64,000 nt of DNA from Azospirillum soli (GCF_017876165.1 NZ_JAGINQ010000007.1:124001-188000); one strand, 5' to 3'; shown: positions 34,506 to 44,352, counted from the first letter of the stretch. Program-made: numbers and translations. Notes: a model not told the origin generated them from the sequence alone.

Positions 34506-35138
34506 ATGCTAAAACACGCGGATATCTGGCGGGCCATCGACCGCCTAGCGGCCCAGAACGGGCTGTCGGCCTCCGGACTCGCGCGGCGCGCCGGGCTGGA
34601 TCCGACGACGTTCAACAAAAGCAAGCGGACCACCGGGGACGGCAAGCTGCGCTGGCCTTCGACGGAGAGCGTGTCCAAGGTCCTTGAGGCCACGAACGCC
34701 TCCCTATCGGAATTCGTCAGCCTGATCGGCGATTCGGGCACCGGCGGTTCGGTGCAGCGCGTCCCGGTCATCGGCTACGCGCAGGCGGGCAGCGCCGGCT
34801 ATTTCGACGATGCCGGCTACCCGGCCGGCAGCGGCTGGGACGAGCTTCTGTTCCCCAGCATCGGCGACCCGCACGCCTACGCGCTTGAAATCTCCGGGGA
34901 CAGCATGGACCCGGTCTACCGCGACGGCGACACCATCATCGTCTCGCCGGCCGCGCAGATCCGCCGTGGCGACCGCGTCGTGGTGCGCACCAAGGGCGGC
35001 GAGGTTCTCGCCAAGCAACTGGCTCGGGAAACCGCGACCAAGATCGAGCTGCTGTCCATCAACCGCGCCCACCCCGACCGCAGCATCCCGCGCACCGACG
35101 TGGCCTGGATCGCCCGCATCGTCTGGGCCAGCCAGTAA
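34506..35138 (+). CDS. S24-family repressor (CI/LexA-like, self-cleaving)
   Basis: 210 residues. An N-terminal HTH (about 15-45: GLSASGLARRAGLDPTTFNK) is followed by a LexA-like C-terminal protease domain with Ser in SGDSMDPVY (about residue 138) and Lys in TKGGEVLAKQL. The AQAGSAGY loop near residue 98 contains the Ala-Gly cleavage site. It is divergent from the phage operon and probably represses it. The ribosome site is weak (GAG, 12 nt upstream), so it is probably made in small amounts. Confidence 0.88.
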   Translation: MLKHADIWRAIDRLAAQNGLSASGLARRAGLDPTTFNKSKRTTGDGKLRWPSTESVSKVLEATNASLSEFVSLIGDSGTGGSVQRVPVIGYAQAGSAGYFDDAGYPAGSGWDELLFPSIGDPHAYALEISGDSMDPVYRDGDTIIVSPAAQIRRGDRVVVRTKGGEVLAKQLARETATKIELLSINRAHPDRSIPRTDVAWIARIVWASQ

Positions 35139-35160
35139 GGCAAACCCAGCAGGGGCAGCC

Positions 35161-35172
35161 TGTCCTAGGACA
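35161..35172. promoter_or_regulatory. Perfect 12-bp palindrome after the repressor gene
   Basis: TGTCCTAGGACA. A related TTCCTAGGGA lies upstream of the repressor near 34465-34475. CTAG is usually scarce in such genomes, so the pair might be repressor sites. Weak evidence. Confidence 0.3.
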
Positions 35173-35215
35173 ATTATCCTTGATTGATCCAGCGGAAGCG
35201 ACTACCGTCTTCCGC

Positions 35216-35539
35216 ATGGATCGCTCGGCCATTACCCAACTCGACGACCTGCACCGCTCCCACGACGGCCCACTGCCGCCCGAGGCTTTGCAAACCGCCA
35301 TTCTGGGTGGAGCAACCCGCCGCGCGGCCCTGGCCCACGCCGCCCGTCTCGCCCTGCATTCTCGCTTGGCCGCCGAAGCGCGACTCGGCACCGCCCGCCG
35401 CCGCGCCACCCTCCCCGCCTCCAGTGCCCCGGCCGATCCCTGGCTGTCCCGCCTGTCGGCCACCCTGGCGCACCATCGCAACGCCGCCTGTTCCTGCGGT
35501 GGGCCTCCCCTCCCCCGCCGCAAGGTGGGGGAGGGTTAG
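35216..35539 (+). CDS. Small helical protein, function unknown
   Basis: 107 residues from the ATG at 35216. An Ala-rich helical body (LPPEALQTAILGGATRRAAL, HAARLALHSRLAAEARLG) has no recognised domain. The last about 18 residues (GGPPLPRRKVGEG) are coded by the hairpin repeat at 35508-35551, so the original C-terminus may have been lost to repeat insertion. A real gene is plausible because of the good helix pattern and position, but support is modest. Confidence 0.45.
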   Translation: MDRSAITQLDDLHRSHDGPLPPEALQTAILGGATRRAALAHAARLALHSRLAAEARLGTARRRATLPASSAPADPWLSRLSATLAHHRNAACSCGGPPLPRRKVGEG

Positions 35540-35551
35540 GGTGGGGGCTCG
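35508..35551. repeat. Intergenic hairpin repeat
   Basis: CCCTCCCCC/GGGGGAGGG arms (35508-35516, 35527-35535), then TTAGGGTGGGGG. Related to parts of the mosaic at 54847-54987 (GGGAGGGTGAGGGTTAGG). Probably an unstable family of GC-rich intergenic repeats. Confidence 0.6.
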
Positions 35552-35574
35552 TCGCGACCACTCCACCCCAAACC

Positions 35575-36228
35575 TCAATCCCCCGACGCCGGCTTCTCCG
35601 CCTTGATCGCCGCCGCATCGACCGTCACCACCGGAGCCGGCGACTGCGCGGCCAGCGCGACCGGCGCCGCCTCCGTGCGCTTCGACACCGGAGCCTTTCT
35701 CACCGCCGGCTTCTTCTCCGGCGCAGCCTTCTTCACAGGAGCGGGCTTCGAAGCCACCTCCGCCTTCGGGGTCGGGGCAGCGGCGGGCTTCGCCTCGTTC
35801 ACCCCCACCGTCTCCGCGTCGACCAGCGCGGCCTTCTCGCCGCCCTTCTTCAGCACCTTGCTCTTGGAAAAGCCGGCCTTGCGCAGCGCGCCCTTCAGCT
35901 CGTCCCAGGCCAAACGGATCTCGGTGGCGAAAATCTTCGCTTCGCCGTCCCGATGGGTGCGGAAATACTCGGCGGCGGCGCGCATCTGCGCCGGCAGGGT
36001 CTCCGCCCCGGCGCGCACCGCCTCGTTGCGCAGGCTGTTCCGCCGGTTGGCCAAGTAGGTGGCGATTTCCGACAGTTCTTCCGGCGTGCAGGCCTTTTGC
36101 AGCTTGTCGGTCACGGCGGGCGCCGCCTTGTCAATCTTCCCGACAACCTCCGACCGCCCCCGCTTCAAATCCGGGTCGTAGGTGGTCCGGATGACCTGGA
36201 TGACCCGGCGCCGCTCGCGAAACTGCAT
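35575..36228 (-). CDS. Protein with Lys/Ala/Pro-rich tail, function unknown
   Basis: 217 residues, with AGGACGAGG before the ATG at 36228. The N-terminal 120 residues are helical and well ordered (VIRTTYDPDLKRGRSEVVGK, EELSEIATYLANRRNSLRNE, LPAQMRAAAEYFRTHRDGEA). The remainder is a low-complexity tail rich in Ala, Pro and Lys (KPAPVKKAAPEKKPAVRKAP), reminiscent of histone-H1-like or nucleoid-binding tails. No family recognised. Confidence 0.75.
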   Translation of the reverse strand: MQFRERRRVIQVIRTTYDPDLKRGRSEVVGKIDKAAPAVTDKLQKACTPEELSEIATYLANRRNSLRNEAVRAGAETLPAQMRAAAEYFRTHRDGEAKIFATEIRLAWDELKGALRKAGFSKSKVLKKGGEKAALVDAETVGVNEAKPAAAPTPKAEVASKPAPVKKAAPEKKPAVRKAPVSKRTEAAPVALAAQSPAPVVTVDAAAIKAEKPASGD

Positions 36229-36356
36229 GACCCTCGTCCTTTCCCCTCAGGGCGGCACCGGCCCTTCGCCGGCACCGCCAATCCGGAATCATCATGCCCA
36301 CAGATGGGCCGCACATCAAGCCCGATACCGGGCCGCATACCTCCTCAGTGGCCATC

Positions 36357-37205
36357 TCAGCGGAAGGCGAATTCCCAATACAGGGCACGCGCCCGCTTGA
36401 AGAAGGGTCCGGCTTCCTTCTCCCGGTTTTCAACCTTCGTCACCGGCACGACCTTCGAATAGTTGCCGGTGGAGAAGACCTCGTCCGCCTCCAGCACGTC
36501 GCGGGGGCTCAGCGTGCATTCCTCCACCACGGCCCCATCGTCGCGCAGCAGCGCGATCACGCGCTGGCGTGTGATGCCGTTCAGGAAGGTGCCGTTGGGG
36601 ACCGGCGTGCGCACCACCCCGTCCTTGGCGATGAACAGGTTGGAGGTGGCGAACTCCGCCACGTTGCCGATGGGGTCCAGCATAATCGCGTTGCCGAAGC
36701 CGCGCGCCTTCGCCTCAATCAGCGCCAGCCCGGCGTTCGGGTACAGCGCCGCGGCCTTCGCCAGCGTCGGCGCCATGTCCGGGGCCGGCCGGCGGCGGGT
36801 CGAGATGCAGGCGGTGAAGCCGCCGATGCCCGGCAGCGGTTCCTCGTTCAGCGTCAGCACGAACCGGGTGGTCTCCGGCGAGGGCGCGACGAAGCCCTCC
36901 TCCGCGTAGAACATCGGCTTGATGTACAGCTCCGCGTCCTTGGGGAAGCGGCGGATGCCGTCCCAGCACAGCTCCTCGATCTCGCCGGCGGTCAGCATCG
37001 GCGCCAGCCCCAGGGCCTGCGCCGACCGGACGGCGCGCGCGCAGTGCAGATCCAGGTCGGGAGCGACGCCCTGAAAGGCCCGCGCCCCATCGAAAACGAC
37101 CGAGGAAAGCCAGATCGCGTGCGTCATCGGGCCGATGATCGGCGGGTTGCCCGCGATCCATTCGCCATTGATGTAGCTCAGCGCCTGACCGGCCGTGTTC
37201 CCCAT
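36357..37205 (-). CDS. Class IV aminotransferase (branched-chain/D-amino-acid type)
   Basis: 282 residues, with GGAGAAGG 8-9 nt upstream of the ATG. Fold type IV PLP enzyme: the Schiff-base Lys is probably in LAKAAALYPNAGLALIEAKA (about 160-180), followed by the EFATSNLF and NGITRQR motifs that bind the cofactor phosphate. It would transfer amino groups between branched-chain or related amino acids and 2-oxoglutarate. Substrate (ilvE-like or D-amino acid) is not decided by sequence alone. Confidence 0.85.
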   Translation of the reverse strand: MGNTAGQALSYINGEWIAGNPPIIGPMTHAIWLSSVVFDGARAFQGVAPDLDLHCARAVRSAQALGLAPMLTAGEIEELCWDGIRRFPKDAELYIKPMFYAEEGFVAPSPETTRFVLTLNEEPLPGIGGFTACISTRRRPAPDMAPTLAKAAALYPNAGLALIEAKARGFGNAIMLDPIGNVAEFATSNLFIAKDGVVRTPVPNGTFLNGITRQRVIALLRDDGAVVEECTLSPRDVLEADEVFSTGNYSKVVPVTKVENREKEAGPFFKRARALYWEFAFR

Positions 37206-37357
37206 GATGATCACCTTCTCCGTTTCGGTGTGCCGCAATCGGGTCGATTGCTCCCTCAAAAAGCATACCCCCTCATCGCGCTCGGTCAACGGGCGCGGAT
37301 GGGCCATGTGGATGGTTGATATTCCGCACCGCAAACAAAGTGAGGAGGGTTCGATCC

Positions 37358-37567
37358 ATGGGTTGGATTTCCCCGACGCCCGCTCCGCAGCCGCTTCGCG
37401 CAGCCCCGCCCCGCCCGCAGCCGCCGCAGCACGAGGATCTGCCGACGCCGGCGCCCACCACCGACAACCCGGACCTGCCCACCCCCGGCCCGCAGGATCG
37501 CGGCATCCCGCCGACTCCGGATTCCGACATCGCGCCGTCGCGGCCGACCGACCCGGACTTCGCGTAA
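37358..37567 (+). CDS. Small proline-rich protein
   Basis: 69 residues with a very strong AGGAGG site before the ATG at 37358. About one third Pro (PTPAPQPLRAAPPRPQPPQ, then TPGPQDRGIPPTPDSD). Intrinsically disordered. No signal peptide or family. The strong ribosome site is the main support that it is expressed. Confidence 0.6.
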   Translation: MGWISPTPAPQPLRAAPPRPQPPQHEDLPTPAPTTDNPDLPTPGPQDRGIPPTPDSDIAPSRPTDPDFA

Positions 37568-37596
37568 CCTTCAAAACACCAGCCCCAAAAACGAAC

Positions 37597-37619
37597 GAGG
37601 CGCCCCAGTGGGGCGCCTC
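37597..37619 (-). terminator. Terminator of the sdhCDAB operon
   Basis: Perfect GAGGCGCCCC/GGGGCGCCTC stem with loop of 3. On the minus strand it is followed by GTTCGTTTTTGG, a fair U tract, 32 bp after the sdhB stop. Confidence 0.85.
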
Positions 37620-37650
37620 GCCGTTTCTTGCTGTCCTTGCGATCCGCGTA

Positions 37651-38427
37651 TCAGCGGCGCACGACCATCAGCTTCTTGATCTCGGCAATGGCCTTGGCGG
37701 GGTTCAGACCCTTCGGGCACGCCTTGGTGCAGTTCATGATGGTGTGGCAGCGATACAAACGGAACGGATCCTCGAGGTTGTCGAGGCGCTCGCCCGTCAT
37801 CTCGTCGCGGCTGTCGACGATCCAGCGGTAGGCCTGCAGGAGGATCGACGGACCGAGGTAACGGTCGCCGTTCCACCAGTAGCTGGGGCAGGAGGTCGAG
37901 CAGCAGAAGCACAGGATGCACTCGTAGAGGCCGTCCAGCTTGGCGCGGTCCTCCGGCGACTGCAGGCGCTCGCGGCTCGGGGCCGGGGACTGCGTCTGCA
38001 GCCACGGCTTGATCGAGGCCAGCTGGGCGTAGATGTGCTTCAGGTCGGGGACGAGATCCTTCACCACCGGCATGTGCGGCAGCGGGTAGATCTTCACGTC
38101 GCCCTTCACGTCCTCGATGGCCTTCAGGCAGGCCAGCGTGTTCGTGCCGTCGATGTTCATCGCGCAGGACCCGCAGATGCCCTCGCGGCAGGAGCGCCGG
38201 AAGGTCAGGGTCGAGTCGATGTTGTTCTTAATGTAGATGATCGCGTCCAGGATCATCGGGCCGAACTTGTCGAGGTCGACGATGTAGGTGTCGACCCGCG
38301 GGTTCTGGCCGTCTTCCGGGGACCAGCGGTAGATCTTGAAGGTCTTGGCCCGCTTGGCGCCGTTGGCGGCGTTGATGGTCTTGCCGACGCCGACCTTGGA
38401 ATTGGCGGGCAGGTTGAATTCGACCAT
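37651..38427 (-). CDS. sdhB: Succinate dehydrogenase iron-sulfur subunit
   Basis: 258 residues. Three clusters are visible: 2Fe-2S ([15 protein letters not shown]), 4Fe-4S ([13 protein letters not shown]) and 3Fe-4S ([17 protein letters not shown]). It passes electrons from SdhA to ubiquinone in the membrane anchor, in the TCA cycle and respiration (complex II). Last gene of sdhCDAB, 31 bp after sdhA. Confidence 0.97.
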   Translation of the reverse strand: MVEFNLPANSKVGVGKTINAANGAKRAKTFKIYRWSPEDGQNPRVDTYIVDLDKFGPMILDAIIYIKNNIDSTLTFRRSCREGICGSCAMNIDGTNTLACLKAIEDVKGDVKIYPLPHMPVVKDLVPDLKHIYAQLASIKPWLQTQSPAPSRERLQSPEDRAKLDGLYECILCFCCSTSCPSYWWNGDRYLGPSILLQAYRWIVDSRDEMTGERLDNLEDPFRLYRCHTIMNCTKACPKGLNPAKAIAEIKKLMVVRR

Positions 38428-38458
38428 GGTTCGTATCCTTGCCTTGCTCTCTTGCGCC

Positions 38459-40240
38459 TTAGTAGACGCGGGCCTTCGGCGGGAACACCTGCACTTCGTC
38501 GGTCAGGGTGTAGAGATGGACCGGACGGTAGCCGATCTTCGTCTCACCCTTGTCCGACACCGAAATGACGGTGTGCTTCATCCAGTTCTCGTCGTCGCGG
38601 TCCGGATAGTCCTCGCGGGCATGCGCGCCGCGGCTTTCCGGCCGGTTCTTGGCCGAGTGGAGCGTGGCGACCGCCTGGTACAGCAGGTTGTCCAGCTCGA
38701 TGGCCTCGACGAGGTCGGAGTTCCACACCAGCGACCGGTCGGTGATCGCGACGTCGTCCTTCTTGGCGAAGGTCTGGTCGATGAGCTTGACGCCCTCTTC
38801 CAGCACCTCGCCGGTGCGGAACACCGCGCAGTTGTTCTGCATGGTCTTCTGCATTTCCAGACGCAGGTCGGCCGACTTGATCGAGCCCTTGGCGTTGCGG
38901 ATGCGGTCGAAGCGTTCCAGCGCGAGGTCCGTACCGGCGGCGGACACCGACACCGACTTGCCCTTCTCGACGATCTCGGCGGCGCGGATGGCGGCCGAAC
39001 GGCCGAACACCACGAGGTCGAGCAGCGAGTTGGAGCCCAGACGGTTCGCACCGTGCACCGACACGCAGGCCGCCTCGCCAATCGCCATCAGGCCGGGCAC
39101 CACGGCGTCCGGGTTGTCGGCGGTCGGGTTGACGACCTCGCAACGGAAGTTGGTGGGGATGCCGCCCATGTTGTAGTGCACGGTCGGCAGAACCGGGATC
39201 GGCTCCTTGGTGACGTCCACGTTCGCGAAGATCTTGGCCGTCTCGGCGATGCCGGGCAGGCGCTGGTGGATGATCTCGGCCGGCAGGTGCTCCAGGTGCA
39301 GATGGATGTGGTCCTTCTGCGGACCAACGCCACGGCCCTCGCGGATCTCGATGGTCATCGAGCGGGACACGACGTCGCGCGACGCTAGGTCCTTGGCCGA
39401 CGGGGCGTAGCGCTCCATGAAGCGCTCACCGTTGGAGTTGGTCAGATAGCCGCCCTCGCCGCGCACGCCCTCGGTGATGAGGCAGCCGGAACCGTAGATG
39501 CCGGTCGGGTGGAACTGCACGAACTCCATGTCCTGCAGCGGCAGGCCAGCGCGCAGCACCATGCCGCCGCCGTCGCCCGTGCAGGTGTGGGCCGAGGTAG
39601 CGGAGAAGTAGGCGCGGCCGTAACCGCCCGTCGCCAGCACGACCAGCTGGCCGCGGAAGCGGTGGATGGTGCCGTCGTCCAGGTTCCAGGCGACGACGCC
39701 CTTGCACACGCCGTCTTCCATAATCAGGTCGAGCGCGAAATACTCGACGAAGAACTCCGCCTCGTGCTTCAGCGACTGCTGGTAGAGCGTGTGCAGGATG
39801 GCGTGGCCGGTGCGGTCGGCGGCCGCGCAGGTGCGGTAGGCCTGCTGCTTGCCGTAATGCGCGGTCATGCCGCCGAAGGCGCGCTGGTAGATCTTGCCTT
39901 CCGGCGTGCGCGAGAAGGGCACGCCGTAGTGCTCCAGCTCGATGATCGCCGGGATTGCCTCGCGGCACATGTACTCGATGGCGTCCTGGTCACCCAGCCA
40001 GTCCGACCCCTTCACGGTGTCGTACATGTGGAAGCGCCAGTCGTCCTCGCTCATGTTGCCCAGCGCGGCGGAGATGCCGCCCTGCGCCGCGACGGTGTGC
40101 GAGCGGGTCGGGAAGACCTTGGTGATGCACGCCGTCTTCAGGCCCTTCTCGGCCATGCCGAAGGTGGCGCGCAGGCCCGCACCACCGGCACCGACGACGA
40201 CGACGTCATAGGAGTGATCGATAATATCGTAGGCGGCCAT
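38459..40240 (-). CDS. sdhA: Succinate dehydrogenase flavoprotein subunit
   Basis: 593 residues. The Rossmann start ([20 protein letters not shown]), the covalent-FAD His in [11 protein letters not shown], active-site segments [16 protein letters not shown] and [11 protein letters not shown], and the C-terminal [18 protein letters not shown] end are all present. It oxidises succinate to fumarate on the cytoplasmic side. Starts 6 bp after sdhD. Confidence 0.97.
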   Translation of the reverse strand: MAAYDIIDHSYDVVVVGAGGAGLRATFGMAEKGLKTACITKVFPTRSHTVAAQGGISAALGNMSEDDWRFHMYDTVKGSDWLGDQDAIEYMCREAIPAIIELEHYGVPFSRTPEGKIYQRAFGGMTAHYGKQQAYRTCAAADRTGHAILHTLYQQSLKHEAEFFVEYFALDLIMEDGVCKGVVAWNLDDGTIHRFRGQLVVLATGGYGRAYFSATSAHTCTGDGGGMVLRAGLPLQDMEFVQFHPTGIYGSGCLITEGVRGEGGYLTNSNGERFMERYAPSAKDLASRDVVSRSMTIEIREGRGVGPQKDHIHLHLEHLPAEIIHQRLPGIAETAKIFANVDVTKEPIPVLPTVHYNMGGIPTNFRCEVVNPTADNPDAVVPGLMAIGEAACVSVHGANRLGSNSLLDLVVFGRSAAIRAAEIVEKGKSVSVSAAGTDLALERFDRIRNAKGSIKSADLRLEMQKTMQNNCAVFRTGEVLEEGVKLIDQTFAKKDDVAITDRSLVWNSDLVEAIELDNLLYQAVATLHSAKNRPESRGAHAREDYPDRDDENWMKHTVISVSDKGETKIGYRPVHLYTLTDEVQVFPPKARVY

Positions 40241-40246
40241 GGCTCG

Positions 40247-40648
40247 TCAGGCTCCGAACGAAATCTTGAGGACGGCAATGATGCCGGCAGCGGCCAGCGC
40301 GAAGCCCAGGAACTTCACGGCGATGATGGCCGCCAGCTTCGCCCACTCATTGTGGACGTAATCCTCGATGACGACCTGCAGACCGCCCACCGCGTGGTGG
40401 AAGGTGACGCCGATCGTGAGAACCATCATCAGGGCCGAGAAGGGCGACTGCAGCCAGGCGGTGAAGGCGGCGTGGTCGGCGCCCAAGTGGCGGATCACGC
40501 CGAACACGAACCAGACGGTCAGCGGGATCAGCGCGATGGCCGACAGGCGCTGGTGCCACCAATGCTCGGTGCCGTACTTGGCGGAACCGAGACCACGGAC
40601 CTCGGCCAGCGGCGTGCGCAGGGACTTGTTGGACAGGTTGGCGGACAT
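40247..40648 (-). CDS. sdhD: Succinate dehydrogenase membrane anchor subunit
   Basis: 133 residues, three membrane helices (about 32-54, 63-84, 105-128). FHHAVGGLQVVIEDYV carries the heme-b-ligand His and the conserved Asp-Tyr of the quinone site. With SdhC it anchors complex II. 11 bp from sdhC. Confidence 0.93.
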   Translation of the reverse strand: MSANLSNKSLRTPLAEVRGLGSAKYGTEHWWHQRLSAIALIPLTVWFVFGVIRHLGADHAAFTAWLQSPFSALMMVLTIGVTFHHAVGGLQVVIEDYVHNEWAKLAAIIAVKFLGFALAAAGIIAVLKISFGA

Positions 40649-40659
40649 GGTCTCTCTCC

Positions 40660-41049
40660 TCACCACACGGCCAGACCGACGATCCAGGCCAGGATCGTCA
40701 GGCCCAGGGAGGCGCCGGCGACGATGTAGGCGCCCTTCTCGGCGTTCTTCAGCTCGAACGAATAGCCGGCGTCCCACACCAGATGGCGGATGCCGTTGGC
40801 GAGGTGGTAGAACAGCGCCCAGGTCCAGCCGAACATCAGCAGCAGGCCGATGCCCGAACCGATGAACTTCTGCGCGCGCGCGAAGGCGTCCGGCCCGGCG
40901 GCGGCGGCGACCAGCCACCACGTCAGCAGCAGCGTGCCCACGGCCAGCCCCACGCCCGTGATGCGGTGCGTGATGGACAGCGCCATGGTCCATTCGAACT
41001 TATAGATCTGGAGGTGCGGGGAGAGCGGCCGACCGCTGCCGTTTGCCAT
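40660..41049 (-). CDS. sdhC: Succinate dehydrogenase cytochrome b556 subunit
   Basis: 129 residues with AGGACG before the ATG at 41049. RPLSPHLQIYKFEWTMALSI and HRITGVGLAVG with heme/quinone residues (Ser and Arg) are the sdhC signature. HLANGIRHLVWDAG adds the heme-ligand His. Three membrane helices. First gene of sdhCDAB. Confidence 0.95.
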   Translation of the reverse strand: MANGSGRPLSPHLQIYKFEWTMALSITHRITGVGLAVGTLLLTWWLVAAAAGPDAFARAQKFIGSGIGLLLMFGWTWALFYHLANGIRHLVWDAGYSFELKNAEKGAYIVAGASLGLTILAWIVGLAVW

Positions 41050-41545
41050 TGCGTCGTCCTCTGTTCGGCGGCCGGTTCGGCAAGGGAGGGCTGCTGCCGC
41101 GCCGGCGGGTGGAGCGAGACCGAAGGTTCGGGTCCTACTTTGATTGGCGGATTGAATTACGCTTCTCCCGCACACGAGTCAACGGCGGGGGCTGGGCCGT
41201 GAGAATTTTGGCGCATTGCGGGAAGTCGCTGAAAACAAAGGGCGATTACAAAATCTGGTATTACCAGAGGCGCCATGGTGTTTTTACGGTCAACGCCGGA
41301 ACGACGCCTGACCCGACGACAATCGTCCCTCCGACGTCACACCATGCAATCCACCCATTGTTTCCGTTGGCGCGATGCCAGACCTCCGCCACCGGTGGTC
41401 CGCGCCGATCGTCGCAAGTCCCCCACGACACACCGCCCCATACGATTGATCTGGACGGCCAACAACCAATCAGGAGAAAATCAAGAGAAACAGTCAACCC
41501 ATTCGGGTGTGCCGCGCCGATCAAACAACCTCGATACGCCACACC
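41050..41545. other. 496-bp divergent intergenic region, sdhC / orphan gene
   Basis: Contains a TGGTATTACCA palindrome (41254-41268). No convincing gene: the open frames here on both strands are low in codon quality. Probably carries the sdh promoter and whatever drives the 41546 gene. Confidence 0.5.
41254..41268. promoter_or_regulatory. TGGTATTACCA palindrome (GntR/FadR-type operator candidate)
   Basis: TCTGGTA-T-TACCAGA, 7-bp arms around one base, 205 bp upstream of sdhC. The TGGT-N3-ACCA core matches known FadR/PdhR/LldR-subfamily sites. A related site TTGGTAATACCAA is at 55713-55725. Confidence 0.45.
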
Positions 41546-42901
41546 ATGAACAAGCATTGGAACGAAGGCTGCGACCAGGAGTCCGGGGAACCGTGCACCC
41601 TTTTCACGAAACGGGCTCCGATCAGCGTCATGGCCGAAGCCGTCAGCCTGATGTATGGGCTGCACATGATTCCCATAGCGGAATCGGCCCCGGTGATCGA
41701 TTTTCACCTCAGTGCCGAGCGGCTCGCGAGCGAGTTCGACAGAACCCTCCGCGCAATGCTCGACGGCGTTCGCCCGGCGATCAGCCCCGGCAAATCGGAC
41801 GGAAGCCTCGCCCGCGCCGTTGTCGCCCTGTCCGCAATCAAGGGACAATATGCCAGGAACGCTCGCCCCCACACCATCGATCGGGCGAATTCGGTGTTCT
41901 CGATCTGCTCGAAGGTCGTCCTGACACACTTCATGAATATCATAAACCTAATCGAAGATCAAAGCCACAACGGGAGCAAAGAACACGCTTTAGGAAAAAC
42001 CTATCAGGAATTCTTCAGGAATTTGGGGGAGAAGCTCTCTGATGAAGATTACGACACCACCAGCTTGATTATATTGCACCTTTCCGAACTTTACCTCCAA
42101 GAGGCCATTGATTTTTTGTCATCATACGGCATGCCCCAAGCCCGTTACAGAAACCACCTCCAAGCGAAAATCGATGCCGCATCGGCAACCTCCATCATTC
42201 GGCAGCTCGAATTTTCCGAGACGCACAAGCAGGCCGGCATCTCCATTCTCTCCTACTTCGCGAACGTGCTGAAGCAGAAGCAGCCCTCGGTCATTGCCTG
42301 CATCAAGATCGAGCAATCCGAATCGGTGATAAGGATGATCATCGAAACGCCGGAAGGCTCGAAAGAGATCGTCGAGAAAACGCTAGAAGGGTACGTTGAG
42401 GTCGTAACCGACAAGATCAAGCCGGAGGATTTTTTCGAAAACCCGCTTCACATCATGGAATTGAAGCACAAGCTGGAGATAGCCAAACTTGAAATCCGGC
42501 AGAAGGAAGAAATACTGAGGATTTCCGAGCGACAGCGCAGCGCCTTGGAGGATCGCGTCGCAAATCTCGAAAACATCGTCAGCGAACAATACCGAAGCAT
42601 GGGGCACAATTTATCCAGTGTCGTCAACGTGACCGACAAGGTCGTCCTCTTGCTGGAAAGGACGGCGACGCAGCAGCTTTCCCCCTCGGTTTCCCAGCTT
42701 GTCGAAGACATCAAGGACACTATCAAAAATGGCGTCGACCACAACAACATAGAAGATATCAAGAAGGCGATTATCGAGATCAAAAACAAAGACACATCGG
42801 TCTTCACCCACCTCCTCGACATCCTCGGAAAAGGATCGGTATCGGGTGCGGCCGGCAACGAGCTTTACAAATGGATCGAATACGCCAGAGCGCTTCTGTA
42901 G
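41546..42901 (+). CDS. Orphan coiled-coil protein of lower GC content
   Basis: 451 residues, GC clearly lower than neighbours, no good ribosome site at the ATG at 41546. The N-terminal 130 residues include a hydrophobic helical stretch (SVMAEAVSLMYGLHMIPIAE). Next comes a helical segment (about 145-240), a beta-alpha part (about 247-300: VIACIKIEQSESVIRMIIET), a coiled coil (about 302-350: HIMELKHKLEIAKLEIRQKE) and a C-terminal helical end with an amphipathic hairpin. I do not recognise a family. Composition and isolation suggest horizontal transfer; a role in conflict or sensing is only a guess. Confidence 0.75.
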   Translation: MNKHWNEGCDQESGEPCTLFTKRAPISVMAEAVSLMYGLHMIPIAESAPVIDFHLSAERLASEFDRTLRAMLDGVRPAISPGKSDGSLARAVVALSAIKGQYARNARPHTIDRANSVFSICSKVVLTHFMNIINLIEDQSHNGSKEHALGKTYQEFFRNLGEKLSDEDYDTTSLIILHLSELYLQEAIDFLSSYGMPQARYRNHLQAKIDAASATSIIRQLEFSETHKQAGISILSYFANVLKQKQPSVIACIKIEQSESVIRMIIETPEGSKEIVEKTLEGYVEVVTDKIKPEDFFENPLHIMELKHKLEIAKLEIRQKEEILRISERQRSALEDRVANLENIVSEQYRSMGHNLSSVVNVTDKVVLLLERTATQQLSPSVSQLVEDIKDTIKNGVDHNNIEDIKKAIIEIKNKDTSVFTHLLDILGKGSVSGAAGNELYKWIEYARALL

Positions 42902-42930
42902 CGATGAGGAAAATTTCTGATTAAAAACGC

Positions 42931-43194
42931 CTACTTGTCGAATCGACGAACGTTCTCAACCATCATCGAGTACATCTGAGTGATCAGTTCCGCTGGGCGC
43001 AGGCGGCCGAAGGGAATGTTCTCCTTGGCCCACTCCACCAGCCCTTCGGGCGGCTTGATGGGCGCGACCTCATAGCCGGCTTTCTTCAGGGCGCTCATCA
43101 CCGACCGCGCCTGTTTCGTGTAGTCCTCGTTGAAGAAGGACTTGTCGGCATCCTTGATCGCCTTGGCGATGATGTCTTCCAGGGGGGTCGGCAT
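42931..43194 (-). CDS. Small conserved protein, function unknown
   Basis: 87 residues from the ATG at 43194. Helical: LEDIIAKAIKDADKSFFNED, RSVMSALKKAGYEVAP, RLRPAELITQMYSMMVENVR. No family known to me. Convergent with the orphan gene at 41546 and divergent from asd; high-GC codons resemble the host. Confidence 0.65.
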   Translation of the reverse strand: MPTPLEDIIAKAIKDADKSFFNEDYTKQARSVMSALKKAGYEVAPIKPPEGLVEWAKENIPFGRLRPAELITQMYSMMVENVRRFDK

Positions 43195-43327
43195 GGCCCA
43201 ATGCACAAGGTCACGGTCAATGGAACGGCCGCCGCACCGTGTCACATCGCGGGCGGCGTTGCAATTCCATTGGAAACCGCATACCTGAAGCCCTCTTCAC
43301 AGCATTTCAGGACAGGGATTCACCGCC

Positions 43328-44344
<1,017 letters not shown>

Positions 44345-44352
44345 GGAATGCG

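Larger units (their letters stand above)
15667..35138. mobile_element. Podovirus-like prophage or domesticated phage-particle cassette
   Basis: A contiguous block of virion, packaging and lysis genes in T7/BPP-1 style, nearly all on the minus strand, with a divergent S24 repressor at its right end. Present are small leader genes, portal, Bbp19-like protein, scaffold, capsid, a small head-associated protein, two tailspikes, tail tubular A and B, one coiled-coil virion protein, large terminase, a holin-like protein and a SleB lysin. Not found are an integrase or att repeats, replication genes, phage RNA polymerase, small terminase or the very large ejection proteins. Boundaries are set by gene content only. 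Confidence 0.85.

Noticed and set aside
16472..35138. A BPP-1-like diversity-generating retroelement (reverse transcriptase with variable repeats)
   Set aside because: The cassette resembles BPP-1 in gene content, but there is no reverse transcriptase gene and no template/variable repeat pair at either tailspike end; the C-terminal duplication in tailspike 1 lacks the adenine-directed pattern.
37316..37357. An earlier ATG for the proline-rich small protein
   Set aside because: The ATG at 37358 has an AGGAGG site at good distance; the upstream extension has none.
41275..42042. Plus-strand frame overlapping the start of the 41546 gene
   Set aside because: Arg/His/Pro-rich with no domain pattern, and it overlaps the better frame of the orphan gene; a minus-strand frame at 41261-41929 was rejected for the same reason.
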